Shown here in pieces: positions 24,187-33,095 of a stretch of DNA of 64,000 bases. The DNA is from Candidatus Aenigmatarchaeota archaeon (lineage in GTDB: Archaea; Aenigmatarchaeota; Aenigmatarchaeia; CG10238-14; SCSR01), in the NCBI GenBank assembly GCA_030615205.1, contig JAUWZS010000002.1, positions 1 through 64,000 on the forward strand, in the 5' to 3' direction. Under the pieces are notes generated by a model. It did no database searches and was not told where the DNA came from. It was given only the letters and a program-made list of their open reading frames with translations. Both the position numbers and the translations under genes were made by a program. Each line of letters opens with the position of its first letter. Within the stretch, counting starts at the first letter, position 1.

Positions 24187-24636
24187 TCACTTTTTATTTT
24201 TCAGCATCCCATGTTGTTCTGCATAAAGCCGCATGTGCGATTTGCTACGGAATTGCCCGCCTTTGACAAGCATGTAAAGCCTGCGATAGTTTGCATTGTT
24301 GATTTGGTCACTGGCTTTCAGCTCTTTCAATGCCTTTCTCAATGCTCGTACTGTGAACATCCATCTCTTCTTTTTCGGCAGCCGTGCATACTTCGAACCG
24401 CTCCTACTGCCGCGCTTTCTTCTTCTCTTCCGCTCTTTTGTGGTTCTAGGTCTTCTTACATTTGTTCGCATCGCTTTTATCACTTTTCGCTTTATCAGCC
24501 TGTTTATGTCTGCCCGTGTTATAGCAGCTTGTATTTCTTTTTGCCTAGCTGGATCCGGGTCCAACCATACGCGTGATTTGCCGACTTTCAATATATCAGC
24601 TGCAAGTCTTTTCTGCAATGTTAATTTCGATGCCAT
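24187..24636 (-). CDS. rpl19e: Ribosomal protein eL19
   Basis: A 149-residue archaeal eL19: LTLQKRLAADILKVGKSRVWLDPD, then the basic RKRRRKRGSRSGSKYARLPKK hinge and a C-terminal helix. AGTGAT lies before ATG 24636; 4 bp separate it from uL18. Confidence 0.93.
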   Translation of the reverse strand: MASKLTLQKRLAADILKVGKSRVWLDPDPARQKEIQAAITRADINRLIKRKVIKAMRTNVRRPRTTKERKRRRKRGSRSGSKYARLPKKKRWMFTVRALRKALKELKASDQINNANYRRLYMLVKGGQFRSKSHMRLYAEQHGMLKNKK

Positions 24637-24670
24637 TAAGAATCACTATTTATCGTCACGTCCTTTACTT

Positions 24671-25000
24671 TTACGGATTTAACACTTTCAATTTCATCTC
24701 TTTCGCACGTTTCACAATTTCCTCCTTCTTTTTTCTGCCAACAGCAGCGGATATCCTTATTGCTTGGGTTTTTTCGTTTACCCGCTCCAAATCTTTTAAA
24801 TTGCGCACAAAAAACTCGTCAAATCCTGATGGATGTAGCCCCCGCCAAGCCCTCGGCGTCCTACGACTAACACGCGGCATAGCTGGACGTCCACCTTTTT
24901 GCTTTCGCATTTTGCTTTGGCTGCCTGTGGGTTTTCGCCATTTCCTTTTCAATCGCTTATATCCATGCACAGTTTGTCTCAAAAATCTTTTTTTCGCCAT
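24671..25000 (-). CDS. rpl32e: Ribosomal protein eL32
   Basis: A 109-residue eL32: AKKRFLRQTVHGYKRLKRKWRKP, the RRTPRAWRGLHPSGFDEFFV core and a C-terminal AAVGRKKKEEIVKRAKEM. ATG 25000 is preceded by GGTGAG at 4 nt; an in-frame TTG at 25012 lies inside that signal and is rejected. Confidence 0.92.
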   Translation of the reverse strand: MAKKRFLRQTVHGYKRLKRKWRKPTGSQSKMRKQKGGRPAMPRVSRRTPRAWRGLHPSGFDEFFVRNLKDLERVNEKTQAIRISAAVGRKKKEEIVKRAKEMKLKVLNP

Positions 25001-25015
25001 GTTTCTCACCAATCA

Positions 25016-25552
25016 TTATTTTCCTTTAGGTTTTTTTGTTATGTAGATACCGTCTTGGAAAACTTTTCTATCGTGTTTACGTATTCTCGTTGCCTGTTCC
25101 ATGTTTGCGGCCGTTTGCCCGACCGCTTCTATATCCGTGCCGCTTACGATAACGTCAGCACCTTTTACTTCAACTTTGGTATCATCACCAACTATCTTTG
25201 ATATGCGTGGTATTTTTTCTCCAAGGAAGTTTTGAATAAGCACCTTTCTATCTCCAACTTTTACTGTGGCTGGGAAGTGGCTGTATATAACTTTGAGCTT
25301 GGCACTATAACCTTCTGTTACGCCATGAAACATGTTTTTGATATGGGCAATTATACTACCTACCACGGCTTTCGACTTTCTTATGCCAGACTCGCTTATG
25401 ACTTTAATTTTTTTATCGCTTTTTTCGATTTTTATGCTGAATAACCCCCTAAAGTTACGCTCGAGCGTGCCCTTTGCTCCGCTGACCTTTACTGTTCCGC
25501 CTTCAACCTCTACTTGCACGCTTTCTGGAATCTCAACTTCCTTTTCATACAT
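25016..25552 (-). CDS. rpl6: Ribosomal protein uL6
   Basis: A 178-residue protein with two uL6 repeats: VQVEVEGGTVKVSGAKGTLERNF and, in the second, VEVKGADVIVSGTDIEAVGQTAANMEQ. The tail FQDGIYITKKPKG is diagnostic. GGTG precedes ATG 25552. Confidence 0.94.
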   Translation of the reverse strand: MYEKEVEIPESVQVEVEGGTVKVSGAKGTLERNFRGLFSIKIEKSDKKIKVISESGIRKSKAVVGSIIAHIKNMFHGVTEGYSAKLKVIYSHFPATVKVGDRKVLIQNFLGEKIPRISKIVGDDTKVEVKGADVIVSGTDIEAVGQTAANMEQATRIRKHDRKVFQDGIYITKKPKGK

Positions 25553-25595
25553 TTAAAACACCTTTTCGTATTGTCGAAATCAAAACAAAACAACA

Positions 25596-25982
25596 TCAAT
25601 ATACATACGCTAGCAACTTACCTCCAATTTTCAACTGTTTTGCTTTTTTATGGCTGATTACACCTTTGGGTGTAGAGAGAATTAGAATGCCGAACTCGCG
25701 TGCAGGCAAATAACGCTTCTCCCATTTCTCAAACTTGTCCACCTTGACCGAATACCTCGGTTTTATTGCGTTGCAGTCGATTATTTTTCCTTTTAGTTCT
25801 ATTTTGAATTTGCCTCCACGTCCATCCTCTATAAACTCAAAAGTTTCAATATAGTCCTGTGCTTGCATTATCTCCAGAATTGATTTTATTACTTTAGAGG
25901 CACGAGTAACACAACTATTCTTTCCAACGCGCTCAGCGTTTTTTATTGTTGACAATGCGTCTGCCAACGGGTCATGGAGCAT
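25596..25982 (-). CDS. rps8: Ribosomal protein uS8
   Basis: A 128-residue protein. The start at ATG 25982 ([17 protein letters not shown]) has a GGTGA Shine-Dalgarno and removes an 18-residue basic extension that no homologue should have. The C-terminal [26 protein letters not shown] is typical. First gene of the minus-strand ribosomal block; its usual upstream partner uS14 is at 39399 on the other strand. Confidence 0.93.
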   Translation of the reverse strand: MLHDPLADALSTIKNAERVGKNSCVTRASKVIKSILEIMQAQDYIETFEFIEDGRGGKFKIELKGKIIDCNAIKPRYSVKVDKFEKWEKRYLPAREFGILILSTPKGVISHKKAKQLKIGGKLLAYVY

Positions 25983-26121
25983 CGTATTCACCTTTTTTCT
26001 ATTTTTTCTAATTCTCATATAGTTTTTTAAAGCCACATCCCGAATACAGCCCTAATTACCCATTTTGTTCTATAATGTAAAAGAGATTATGATTTAAAAA
26101 CTTTAAATGTTTTGAGAAAAA

Positions 26122-26195
26122 TGCGGCTGGCGGGATTTGAACCCGCGTTGCGAGCTTGGAAGGCTCGAGTCTTAGCCAGACTGGACCACAGCCGC
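26122..26195 (-). tRNA. tRNA-Gly(UCC)
   Basis: A 74-nt cloverleaf: acceptor GCGGCUG/CAGCCGC, anticodon stem CGAGC/GCUCG with loop CUUCCAA, anticodon UCC at 26158-26160, T-arm GCGGG/CCCGC. Discriminator A. No intron, CCA not encoded. Confidence 0.93.
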
Positions 26196-26236
26196 TTGTT
26201 TTGTAATTCTTTAACTCTTTTTAAATCTTTTTCGTT

Positions 26237-26773
26237 TCACCCACTTTCAATCTCACGCCTAATATATTCAATATCTTCCTTGCTTCTCTTTTCTGCAGGT
26301 GCCTTTTCTTTAACTTCTTTAATCTCTTCGGCTTTTTCGGCCATTGCGGCTACTGCTTTTTTTGGTGGGTTTTTTGCTATGGCTGCTTTAAGCTTCTCAG
26401 CGATTTGAATCATTTCCTCTTTAGGTATTTTCTTGACGTTTCCAAAAACTGGAAGTTCTGAGTGGCCATCATTTTCAAATCTGGGCACTACATGTATATG
26501 TGCATGAGGAACTCCGAGCCCAGCAGTAATGAAATTAACAAACTTGGCTTCCAAAGCTTCAATCGCAGCCAGTGCGATCGCTTTTGCAACTTCCCAATAA
26601 TCGCCGAACCTCTCCACATCATACGTCCATCTAATATGGGCCTTAGGGACAACGATTGTATGTCCAGCATTTAAGGGATTGACGTCTAAAAACCCAATAA
26701 AGTCTTCGTCTTCGTATATAATGTTCGACGGTATCCGCCTGTCTGCAATCTCACAAAATATGCATTTTTCCAT
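26237..26773 (-). CDS. HIT-family nucleotide hydrolase
   Basis: A 178-residue protein: CIFCEIADRRIPSNIIYEDED at the N-terminus, HTIVVPKAHI, and the histidine triad PHAHIHVVPR (about residues 97-106). The last 45 residues are a charged, Ala/Lys/Glu-rich extension. HIT enzymes hydrolyse AMP-lysine-type or dinucleoside substrates. Adjacent to tRNA-Gly. Catalytic role is very likely; the substrate is unknown. Confidence 0.9.
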   Translation of the reverse strand: MEKCIFCEIADRRIPSNIIYEDEDFIGFLDVNPLNAGHTIVVPKAHIRWTYDVERFGDYWEVAKAIALAAIEALEAKFVNFITAGLGVPHAHIHVVPRFENDGHSELPVFGNVKKIPKEEMIQIAEKLKAAIAKNPPKKAVAAMAEKAEEIKEVKEKAPAEKRSKEDIEYIRREIESG

Positions 26774-26880
26774 AAAATTACCTTCTTTTAAAACCTTTTT
26801 ATTTATTACATACCTTAATGATTTATTAATTAAAATGAAATGCTAAAAAAAGATAAGGCAGTTTATTATAGGGCGATAGT

Positions 26881-27930
26881 ATGCCAACAAGGAGAAAACC
26901 TCGTGCAGGTTCATTGCAATTCTGGCCGAGAAAAAGGGCCAAGCGGATGTATCCGCGTATGAATAGTTATCCTTCTATCGATGAGTCCAAGCTTGACAAG
27001 CCTAAGCTTCTTGCGTTTGCGGGTTATAAGGCTGGTATGCTGCATGTTATTGTTAAAGACACAACAAAAGGCTCAGCAAGCTTCGGCGAAGACATCAGCG
27101 TGCCTGTAACTGTGCTTGATTGCCCACCTATGCTCGCTGTCGGAGTTCGTTCTTATAAGCCTACTGCGTATGGTTTGTCAATTATAACTGAAGCATGGGC
27201 AGATAAACTGCCGAAAGGATTCGAATTAAAGAGGAAATCAAAGAAGACAGCAAAAAAAACGAAGAAAAAGAAAAAAGAAAAGAAAAAGGTCAAGCCCACT
27301 GCAAGTACACAATTCGCAAAGATGGAAAAAGAGCTTGCTCAGATTTCTTCTGTGCGTCTCATTGTTGCAACACAGCCAAAGATCGCTGGTTTTGGAAAGA
27401 AAACAACAGATATTTTTGAAATCGAGATAGCTGGGAAGAGTGCAAGCGATAAACTGGATTTTGCACGGGATATACTGAGCAAGGAGATAAAACCTAGCGA
27501 TGTTTTTAGAGAAGGCGAACTTATAGATGCTATAGGAATAACAAAAGGTAAAGGTACAGTTGGTCCTGTGAAGCGGTTCGGTGTTGTTATACAGAACAGG
27601 CATGCAAAGGGCAAACGTAGGCACGTGGGTTCGCTTGGACAAGAAAGTCCAGGTCGTGTGAGGTGGACTGTGCCGATGGCTGGACAGCTTGGCTTTCAAC
27701 AACGCACTGAGTATAACAAAAGATTGCTCAAAATTAACGACAACAAAGATGCTGGGGGGGAAATCACGCCCACAAGCGGCTTCAAGGGCTACGGTGTAGT
27801 AAAAGGTCCGTATGTGCTGCTCGAAGGTTCTGTGCCAGGCCCGAAAAAGAGATTGATATTTTTGCGCGCATCGATTAGGCCCGGAAAAAGAAAGTTCATA
27901 GTACCAGAAATAAAGGAGATTGTAAGGTGA
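26881..27930 (+). CDS. rpl3: Ribosomal protein uL3
   Basis: A 349-residue archaeal uL3: RRKPRAGSLQFWPRKRAKRMYPR start, DAIGITKGKGTVGPVKRFGV, the HVGSLGQESPGRVRWTVPMAGQ loop and the C-terminal GSVPGPKKRLIFL. A Lys-rich insertion at residues 118-140 (KSKKTAKKTKKKKKEKKK) is unusual. GGGCGAT precedes ATG 26881. First gene of the plus-strand ribosomal block. Confidence 0.95.
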   Translation: MPTRRKPRAGSLQFWPRKRAKRMYPRMNSYPSIDESKLDKPKLLAFAGYKAGMLHVIVKDTTKGSASFGEDISVPVTVLDCPPMLAVGVRSYKPTAYGLSIITEAWADKLPKGFELKRKSKKTAKKTKKKKKEKKKVKPTASTQFAKMEKELAQISSVRLIVATQPKIAGFGKKTTDIFEIEIAGKSASDKLDFARDILSKEIKPSDVFREGELIDAIGITKGKGTVGPVKRFGVVIQNRHAKGKRRHVGSLGQESPGRVRWTVPMAGQLGFQQRTEYNKRLLKINDNKDAGGEITPTSGFKGYGVVKGPYVLLEGSVPGPKKRLIFLRASIRPGKRKFIVPEIKEIVR

Positions 27931-27957
27931 TTTTAAAAAATGAAAGGTGGAAATAAA

Positions 27958-28881
27958 ATGAAAATAGTGGTTATGGAAAAAATAGAGATGAGTAATGAGC
28001 AAATTAACAGATTAAAAAGGCTTGGGGATGTGACTTCCTATCACGATTCACCGAATACTGAGCAGGCAATTGAGAGGGCTAAAGACGCGGGCATAATCAT
28101 CGTAGACTGGGCTGAAGTGAATCCTCTTTTGGGACATATACCTAAAACTAAATTAATCGCTCTCATGTCCACTGGCTATGCTTGGGTGGACACAAAAAAA
28201 GCAAGAAGTTTGGATATAGCAGTTACAAACATTCCAGGATATGCAACAGAAGCTGTTGCCGAGCACGCATTTGGCCTGATGGTTTCTGTTTTCAAGCACA
28301 TCGTAAAAGCCGATAAAGGTGTGAAAAAAGGAGAATGGGAAAAGAGCCGATTTAAGGGATCCGAACTTAAAGGCAAAACTTTAGGCATCATCGGTCTCGG
28401 AAGAATCGGAAGCAGAGTTGCAGAAATAGCTAAAGGGTTTGGGATGGAAGTTATAGCAAATAACACTAATCCAAAGAGTATTCCAGGAGTAGAGATGGTT
28501 GAACTTAGCGAACTGCTAAAAAGAAGTGATGTTGTTACGTTGCATTGTGATCTCAATCCAACTTCGGAAGGTCTCATCGGTGAGGATCAGTTCAATTTAA
28601 TGAAATCATCTGCAACCCTAATTAACACTTCAATCGGCAAATTGGTAGACACAGAAGCGTTAGTTAAAGCATTAAAGGAAAAGAAAATTGCAGGTGCAGG
28701 AATAGATAGAATAGAACCGGAAAAACTAGATAATTCGCATCCATTACTCCAATTCGATAATGTGGTGATTACTCCTCATATTGCTTTTAATACAAGTGAA
28801 GCTCTCTCAAGAAGAGTTGACATATGTATTGATAATATTGAGGCTTTCATTAAAGGTAAGCCACAAAACGTTGTGAATTAA
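27958..28881 (+). CDS. D-isomer-specific 2-hydroxyacid dehydrogenase-like protein inserted between uL3 and uL4
   Basis: A 307-residue NAD(P)-dependent dehydrogenase-fold protein. The Rossmann motif GLGRIGSRVAEIAKG lies at about residues 142-156, with VTLHCDLNPTSEGL and the catalytic-type TPHIAFNT near the C-terminus. The usual N-(A/S)-R-G catalytic arginine reads NTSIGKLVD here, so activity is doubtful. ATG 27958 has GGTGG upstream; ATG 27940 is an alternative. It sits 27 bp after uL3 and 10 bp before uL4, embedded in the operon. Phosphoglycerate- or glyoxylate-type substrate unknown. Confidence 0.85.
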   Translation: MKIVVMEKIEMSNEQINRLKRLGDVTSYHDSPNTEQAIERAKDAGIIIVDWAEVNPLLGHIPKTKLIALMSTGYAWVDTKKARSLDIAVTNIPGYATEAVAEHAFGLMVSVFKHIVKADKGVKKGEWEKSRFKGSELKGKTLGIIGLGRIGSRVAEIAKGFGMEVIANNTNPKSIPGVEMVELSELLKRSDVVTLHCDLNPTSEGLIGEDQFNLMKSSATLINTSIGKLVDTEALVKALKEKKIAGAGIDRIEPEKLDNSHPLLQFDNVVITPHIAFNTSEALSRRVDICIDNIEAFIKGKPQNVVN

Positions 28882-28891
28882 AGGTGAAAGA

Positions 28892-29698
28892 ATGAAAGTG
28901 CCAATGAAAGTAGCAGTTTACGATTTGAATGGACAAAAAAGCGGAGAAATAGATTTGCCTAGAGTTTTTTCCACCCAGCTTAGAGAAGATCTAATTATTC
29001 GTGCATTTTTGAGTACGATGAGCAAGCGCAGGCAGGCTCATGGTACAGACCCGCTCGCTGGGCAGAGAAGCTCTGCACATTACCACGGTCGCAGGCGACG
29101 CATTAGGTGGACAATGATGGGAAGGGAAATGGCTCGTATGCCGCGGTTGCACGGAAAGATACCTGGTTGGCAGATGTACCGTGCGAGGAATGTGCCACAG
29201 GCTGTGAAAGGCCGTGCAGCGCATCCGCCAAAGACCGAGAAAGTCTGGATACAAAAAATTAACAGAAAAGAGCGTCAACTTGCAGTAAAATCTGCGGTCG
29301 CTGCAACAGCTAATAAAAAGCTCGTGGACAGCCGCGGACACAAAATAAAAGATATAAAAGAACTTCCAATAGTTGTGAGCAATGCTGTAGAGACTTTGAA
29401 AAAGACGTCTGAAGTTAAAAAATTCCTGGCAGCTCTTGGATTAGGAAATGAGATGAAAAGAATTGAAAAGAGAAAAACACTTGGTCGCAAGAAATCATCC
29501 CGCGGCAGAAAATATAAGAAGAAAATAGGACCGTTAATTGTTGTGACAAGCGACAAAGGCATAGGTAGGGCTATAAAAAATATTAGTGGCGTTCATGCAA
29601 GCCGCGTGAGCAATTTATCTGTGGAAATGTTATCTCCTGGTGGCGTTCCAGGAAGGCTAACGATTTTCACAAAAGGTGCAATTGAAAAATTAAAATAA
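28892..29698 (+). CDS. rpl4: Ribosomal protein uL4
   Basis: A 268-residue archaeal uL4: MKVAVYDLNGQKSGEIDLPRVF, the RRQAHGTDPLAGQRSSAHYHG loop, and C-terminal VTSDKGIGRAIKNISGVHASRVS. GGTGA precedes ATG 28892. Confidence 0.95.
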   Translation: MKVPMKVAVYDLNGQKSGEIDLPRVFSTQLREDLIIRAFLSTMSKRRQAHGTDPLAGQRSSAHYHGRRRRIRWTMMGREMARMPRLHGKIPGWQMYRARNVPQAVKGRAAHPPKTEKVWIQKINRKERQLAVKSAVAATANKKLVDSRGHKIKDIKELPIVVSNAVETLKKTSEVKKFLAALGLGNEMKRIEKRKTLGRKKSSRGRKYKKKIGPLIVVTSDKGIGRAIKNISGVHASRVSNLSVEMLSPGGVPGRLTIFTKGAIEKLK

Positions 29699-29708
29699 GT
29701 GATAAAAC

Positions 29709-29969
29709 ATGACTGAATGGAAATATCTGAAATACCCGTATCTGACTGAAAAATCTGTAACGCTTGTTGAGCAAGCGAACACGATCGTGTTTATAGTAGA
29801 TTTGAAAGCGGATAAAAACCAGATAAGAGAGGAATTTGAGAAAGTGTTTGAGGTGAAAGTTGAAAAGTTGAATACAGAAATCACTGCAGATGGAAAGAAA
29901 AAAGCATTTATAAAACTCAAGCCAGAATTCAATGCTGGCGATGTCGCAGTGAAGTTGGGATTGGTGTGA
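29709..29969 (+). CDS. rpl23: Ribosomal protein uL23
   Basis: An 86-residue protein with WKYLKYPYLTEKSVTLVEQANTIVFIVD and VKVEKLNTEITADGKKKAFIKL, as expected for archaeal uL23, which lines the peptide-exit site. AGTGAT precedes the ATG. Confidence 0.94.
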   Translation: MTEWKYLKYPYLTEKSVTLVEQANTIVFIVDLKADKNQIREEFEKVFEVKVEKLNTEITADGKKKAFIKLKPEFNAGDVAVKLGLV

Positions 29970-30011
29970 GTAAGTGAAAAGTGAGCAAGTGAAAGTACTA
30001 CAGGTGATTAA

Positions 30012-30734
30012 ATGGGTAAAAGAATAATCGCACGAGCACGCGGAAAGGGTGGATCGCAGTATCGCGCACCTAGTCACAGATATTTAGGTAAGGTCAGCTA
30101 TCCACCTGCTAAAAAAGTTGTCGGCAAACGTGGACTGGTTAGGGACATAGTCCATGATCCGGGCAGGAGTGCGCCGGTTGCACTTGTTAGTTTTCCTTGG
30201 ATGAAAGAGGACTTGCTTCAGATTGCTCCTGAAGGTTTACATGTCGGTGATGAAATAAAATATGGAGGCGAAGCCAGTGTGGGAAATGTACTTGAACTTA
30301 AAGACATACCAATCGGCGTTCGTATTTTTGGGCTTGAAACTTGTCCAAACTCTGGGCCCAAGCTTTGTAGGAGCTCAGGCAGCTTTGCAACAATAATGAA
30401 TAAAGGTGATAATAAAATAACAGTGAAGTTTTCTTCAGGAAAGACTAGAGATTTCAATGCACGCTGTCGAGCAACAATCGGCGTGCCAGGAGGTGGCGGC
30501 AAGCGAGAGAAACCATGGGTCAAAGCTGGTAAACGTTATTATGCGATGCGTGCACGTGGTAAGTTATATCCAAGAACATCAGGCGTGGCGATGTCTCCTG
30601 TTGACCATCCATATGGTGGAAAGCGTAAGGCACCTAGGCCTTCAGGTACAGTGAGCAGGAACGCTCCTCCGGGGGCAAAGGTTGGTAGTATAGCTGCCAG
30701 AAGAATGGGTAGGAAGAAAGGAAGTAAAAAATAA
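30012..30734 (+). CDS. rpl2: Ribosomal protein uL2
   Basis: A 240-residue protein: GKRIIARARGKGGSQYRAPSHR start and the peptidyl-transferase region MSPVDHPYGGKRKAPRPSGT near residue 195, with an intact conserved His. GGTGAT precedes ATG 30012. Confidence 0.95.
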   Translation: MGKRIIARARGKGGSQYRAPSHRYLGKVSYPPAKKVVGKRGLVRDIVHDPGRSAPVALVSFPWMKEDLLQIAPEGLHVGDEIKYGGEASVGNVLELKDIPIGVRIFGLETCPNSGPKLCRSSGSFATIMNKGDNKITVKFSSGKTRDFNARCRATIGVPGGGGKREKPWVKAGKRYYAMRARGKLYPRTSGVAMSPVDHPYGGKRKAPRPSGTVSRNAPPGAKVGSIAARRMGRKKGSKK

Positions 30735-30805
30735 AGATAAGCAAAAATAAAGATTAAAAAATTAAAAAAGAGATAAAGAAGAGTGATTGGAAATGGTGAA
30801 AAAAT

Positions 30806-31189
30806 ATGGTTAAAAAAATCAAATTCAGAGGACTCACAGAAGAGCAATTAAAGGAGATGACTCTAACAGAATTCAGCAGAATCATTACAGCAAGAGAACG
30901 CCGAACTTTAAAAAGAGGGTTTACAGAACCTCAAAAGAAACTACTTAAAAAAATAAAAGAGCAACCAGACAAATTCCATAAAACCCATGAGCGAGATATT
31001 GTAATTGTTCCTCAAATGCTTGGCGCAAAGCTTGGTGTTTACAATGGCAAAGAATGGATAACAGTTGAGATAACTCCTGAAAAACTTGGACACAGATTAG
31101 GAGAGTTTGCATTGACAAGGCAGCGCGTTAAACATTCGGCTCCTGGGGTCGGGGCTTCGAGAAGCAGCAAGCATATCAGCATTAAATAG
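30806..31189 (+). CDS. rps19: Ribosomal protein uS19
   Basis: A 127-residue archaeal uS19: FRGLTEEQLKEMTLTEFSRI, VIVPQMLGAKLGVYNGKEW and the terminal RQRVKHSAPGVGASRSSK. GGTGA lies 6 nt upstream of ATG 30806. Confidence 0.94.
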   Translation: MVKKIKFRGLTEEQLKEMTLTEFSRIITARERRTLKRGFTEPQKKLLKKIKEQPDKFHKTHERDIVIVPQMLGAKLGVYNGKEWITVEITPEKLGHRLGEFALTRQRVKHSAPGVGASRSSKHISIK

Positions 31190-31208
31190 TAGACTGAATG
31201 GTGTAAAA

Positions 31209-31592
31209 ATGGCGGTTAATGAGAAAAAGAAAACAAAGAAAGCATCTGCGTGTGTAAAAGACGCGCGTATATCTTTAAAGAGTTCAAAGATTTTGTGCAA
31301 GGAAATCAGAGGTAAGAAAGTTGAAAAAGTAAAGGCTCTGCTCGAAGACCTTGTTTCAGAAAAGCGGTCTTTGGGTGGAAAACATTACACAAATACAACA
31401 AAGAAGTTTTTGGAAGTTCTAAAAAGCGCTGAAGCAAATGCAAGAGCAAAGATGATGGATGAGAGCAGACTTTTTGTGATATCTGCAAAAGCTGACAAGG
31501 GCCGGACATTTGTCAGACCAAGAAGTAGTATGGCAAGACGTGGACAACGTGCGAAAATGACCCATCTTGAAATAATTTTGGGAGAAAGGTAG
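31209..31592 (+). CDS. rpl22: Ribosomal protein uL22
   Basis: A 127-residue protein, short for archaeal uL22 (about 150). CKEIRGKKVEKVKALLEDLVSEKRS and the exit-tunnel hairpin near ADKGRTFVRPRSSMARRGQRAKMTHLEI are intact. The N-terminus is Lys-rich. Confidence 0.92.
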   Translation: MAVNEKKKTKKASACVKDARISLKSSKILCKEIRGKKVEKVKALLEDLVSEKRSLGGKHYTNTTKKFLEVLKSAEANARAKMMDESRLFVISAKADKGRTFVRPRSSMARRGQRAKMTHLEIILGER

Positions 31593-31596
31593 TAAA

Positions 31597-32262
31597 ATGG
31601 CAATAGAAAAAACGTTTGTGAAAGAAGGAATAAAAGAGTCTCAGATAGAGAACTTCCTCCGCAAGCGTTTTGAGCGTGCAGAATACAGCCACACAGAGAT
31701 CCAGCGCACGCCTGTTGGCACAAGGATAGTTGTTTACGCGAATAAACCTGGCCTCGTGATTGGCCGCTCTGGAAGAAGAATAGCCGAAATAACAGAGGAG
31801 ATAAAAAAGGAGTTCGGTTTTGAAAACCCGCTTATAGACGTACGGCAAGTCGAACAGCCGTTCCTTGATGCTGCTATAGTTGCAACAAGGATCGCAAAAG
31901 CACTCGAACGCGGCATACATTACAAACGTGTTTGCAATTTTTACATAGAAAAAATTATGGAAGCAGGGGCTATTGGTGTACAGATTGAAGCCTCTGGCAA
32001 GCTGGCTGGTGTTGAACGTTCGAGATTCCAAAAGTTTAAGAAAGGTTTTATTGTTCATTCGGGAGATTATGCAGAAAAGCTTGTTGATAGAGGGTATGCG
32101 CAGGCTCTGCTCAAGCCTGGCGCAGCAGGGATCCAAGTTAAAATCATGAAGGAAGCACCAAAAGAATTTATAGTAGAAAAAGGAATAGAAAAACAGGAAG
32201 AGCTGCTTAAGGAAAAGAGCGAAACAAAAACTGAGGAAAAAGAAGATAAAAAAGAAAAGTAA
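31597..32262 (+). CDS. rps3: Ribosomal protein uS3
   Basis: A 221-residue protein. The KH domain GLVIGRSGRRIAEITEEIKKEF and the C-terminal GYAQALLKPGAAGIQVKIM are visible. The tail is Glu/Lys-rich. Starts 4 bp after uL22. Confidence 0.95.
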   Translation: MAIEKTFVKEGIKESQIENFLRKRFERAEYSHTEIQRTPVGTRIVVYANKPGLVIGRSGRRIAEITEEIKKEFGFENPLIDVRQVEQPFLDAAIVATRIAKALERGIHYKRVCNFYIEKIMEAGAIGVQIEASGKLAGVERSRFQKFKKGFIVHSGDYAEKLVDRGYAQALLKPGAAGIQVKIMKEAPKEFIVEKGIEKQEELLKEKSETKTEEKEDKKEK

Positions 32263-32276
32263 ATGGTAGAGAAAAA

Positions 32277-32537
32277 GTGAAAATCAAAGAAATAAGAAAA
32301 ATGAAACCTAAAGATTTAGATAAAAAGCTTTCTGAATTGCATTTAGAGCTTAGCAAAGAGCTCGGCAATGTCAAGATGGGCCGGGCTGTGAAGAATCCTG
32401 GAAAAATTAAACAGATGCGAAAATCTATAGCTCAAATTCTTACTGTTAAAACAGAACTGAAAAAAGGCGAATTGGAAAAAGGAAAAAATGAGATGAAAAA
32501 AGAAAAAATTTTAAAAAAAGAAAAGAGGTTAAAATAA
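32277..32537 (+). CDS. rpl29: Ribosomal protein uL29
   Basis: An 86-residue uL29 from a GTG start: KIKEIRKMKPKDLDKKLSELHLELSKE and KNPGKIKQMRKSIAQILTV. About 20 extra Lys/Glu residues extend the C-terminus. Starts 14 bp after uS3. Confidence 0.92.
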   Translation: MKIKEIRKMKPKDLDKKLSELHLELSKELGNVKMGRAVKNPGKIKQMRKSIAQILTVKTELKKGELEKGKNEMKKEKILKKEKRLK

Positions 32538-32540
32538 AAA

Positions 32541-32840
32541 ATGGCTGAAGTTTGTCCGAAATGTGGATTGCCAAAAGAGCTTTGCGCATGTGGAATTAGA
32601 GAACGAGAAGAGCAAAAAATAACCGCGTTCATGGAAAAAAGAAAATTCGGTAAACCGACAACGATTGTCGAAGGCGTGGCAGAGAACGGGAAAGACCTTT
32701 CTAAAAAACTAAAGTCTCAACTTGCATGCGGCGGCACTTTCAAAAACGGCCGCATAGAACTTCAAGGAGACCACAGGGCTAAGATGAAAGAAATCCTGGT
32801 AAAACTTGGCTACGATGAGAGTAAAATAGAGATAATATAA
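32541..32840 (+). CDS. Translation initiation factor aIF1 (SUI1)
   Basis: A 99-residue eIF1/SUI1 factor involved in start-codon fidelity. An N-terminal CPKCGLPKELCAC zinc-ribbon-like segment precedes the SUI1 core (KPTTIVEGVAENGKDLSKKLKS, ACGGTFKNGRIELQGDHR). It lies 3 bp after uL29, its usual archaeal position. Confidence 0.92.
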   Translation: MAEVCPKCGLPKELCACGIREREEQKITAFMEKRKFGKPTTIVEGVAENGKDLSKKLKSQLACGGTFKNGRIELQGDHRAKMKEILVKLGYDESKIEII

Positions 32841-32879
32841 CTTAAATATCTATTTAATCTCTTACTCTAATTTTTCTAT

Positions 32880-33032
32880 ATGCCAATTACAGTTAAAGAT
32901 ATAGCTGATATGTTTGATAAGGATGTTTTCACAGGAAAGGGTTTCTACTGCGGCAAGGTCCAAGATCTAGAGCTAGACCTTTCAAGGTTCAAGATTCGTT
33001 CAGTAGTGATACAGGCATACTGGAAAAATTAA
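32880..33032 (+). pseudogene. Truncated PRC-barrel protein
   Basis: A 50-codon ORF whose first 45 residues (KDIADMFDKDVFTGKGFYCGKV...LDLSRFKIRSVVI) match the archaeal PRC-barrel N-terminal half. The second half, normally ending near VVIP...VGDVV, is missing. Archaeal PRC-barrel proteins are about 75-80 aa. It is probably a remnant lying at the junction where foreign genes interrupt the ribosomal operon. Confidence 0.6.
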
Positions 33033-33095
33033 AAAGTTCTGGACTTGTTAAGTGGGTGTAGAAAACTTATCTTGAGTCAGCATGAATAAAAATAT

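Noticed and set aside
24996-25015. TTG start for eL32 adding four residues
   Set aside because: That TTG lies inside the GGTGAG ribosome-binding signal for ATG 25000.
33020-33050. Frameshift repair of the PRC-barrel remnant to a longer protein
   Set aside because: The +1 and -1 continuations do not resemble the missing PRC-barrel half, so truncation is more likely than a single indel.
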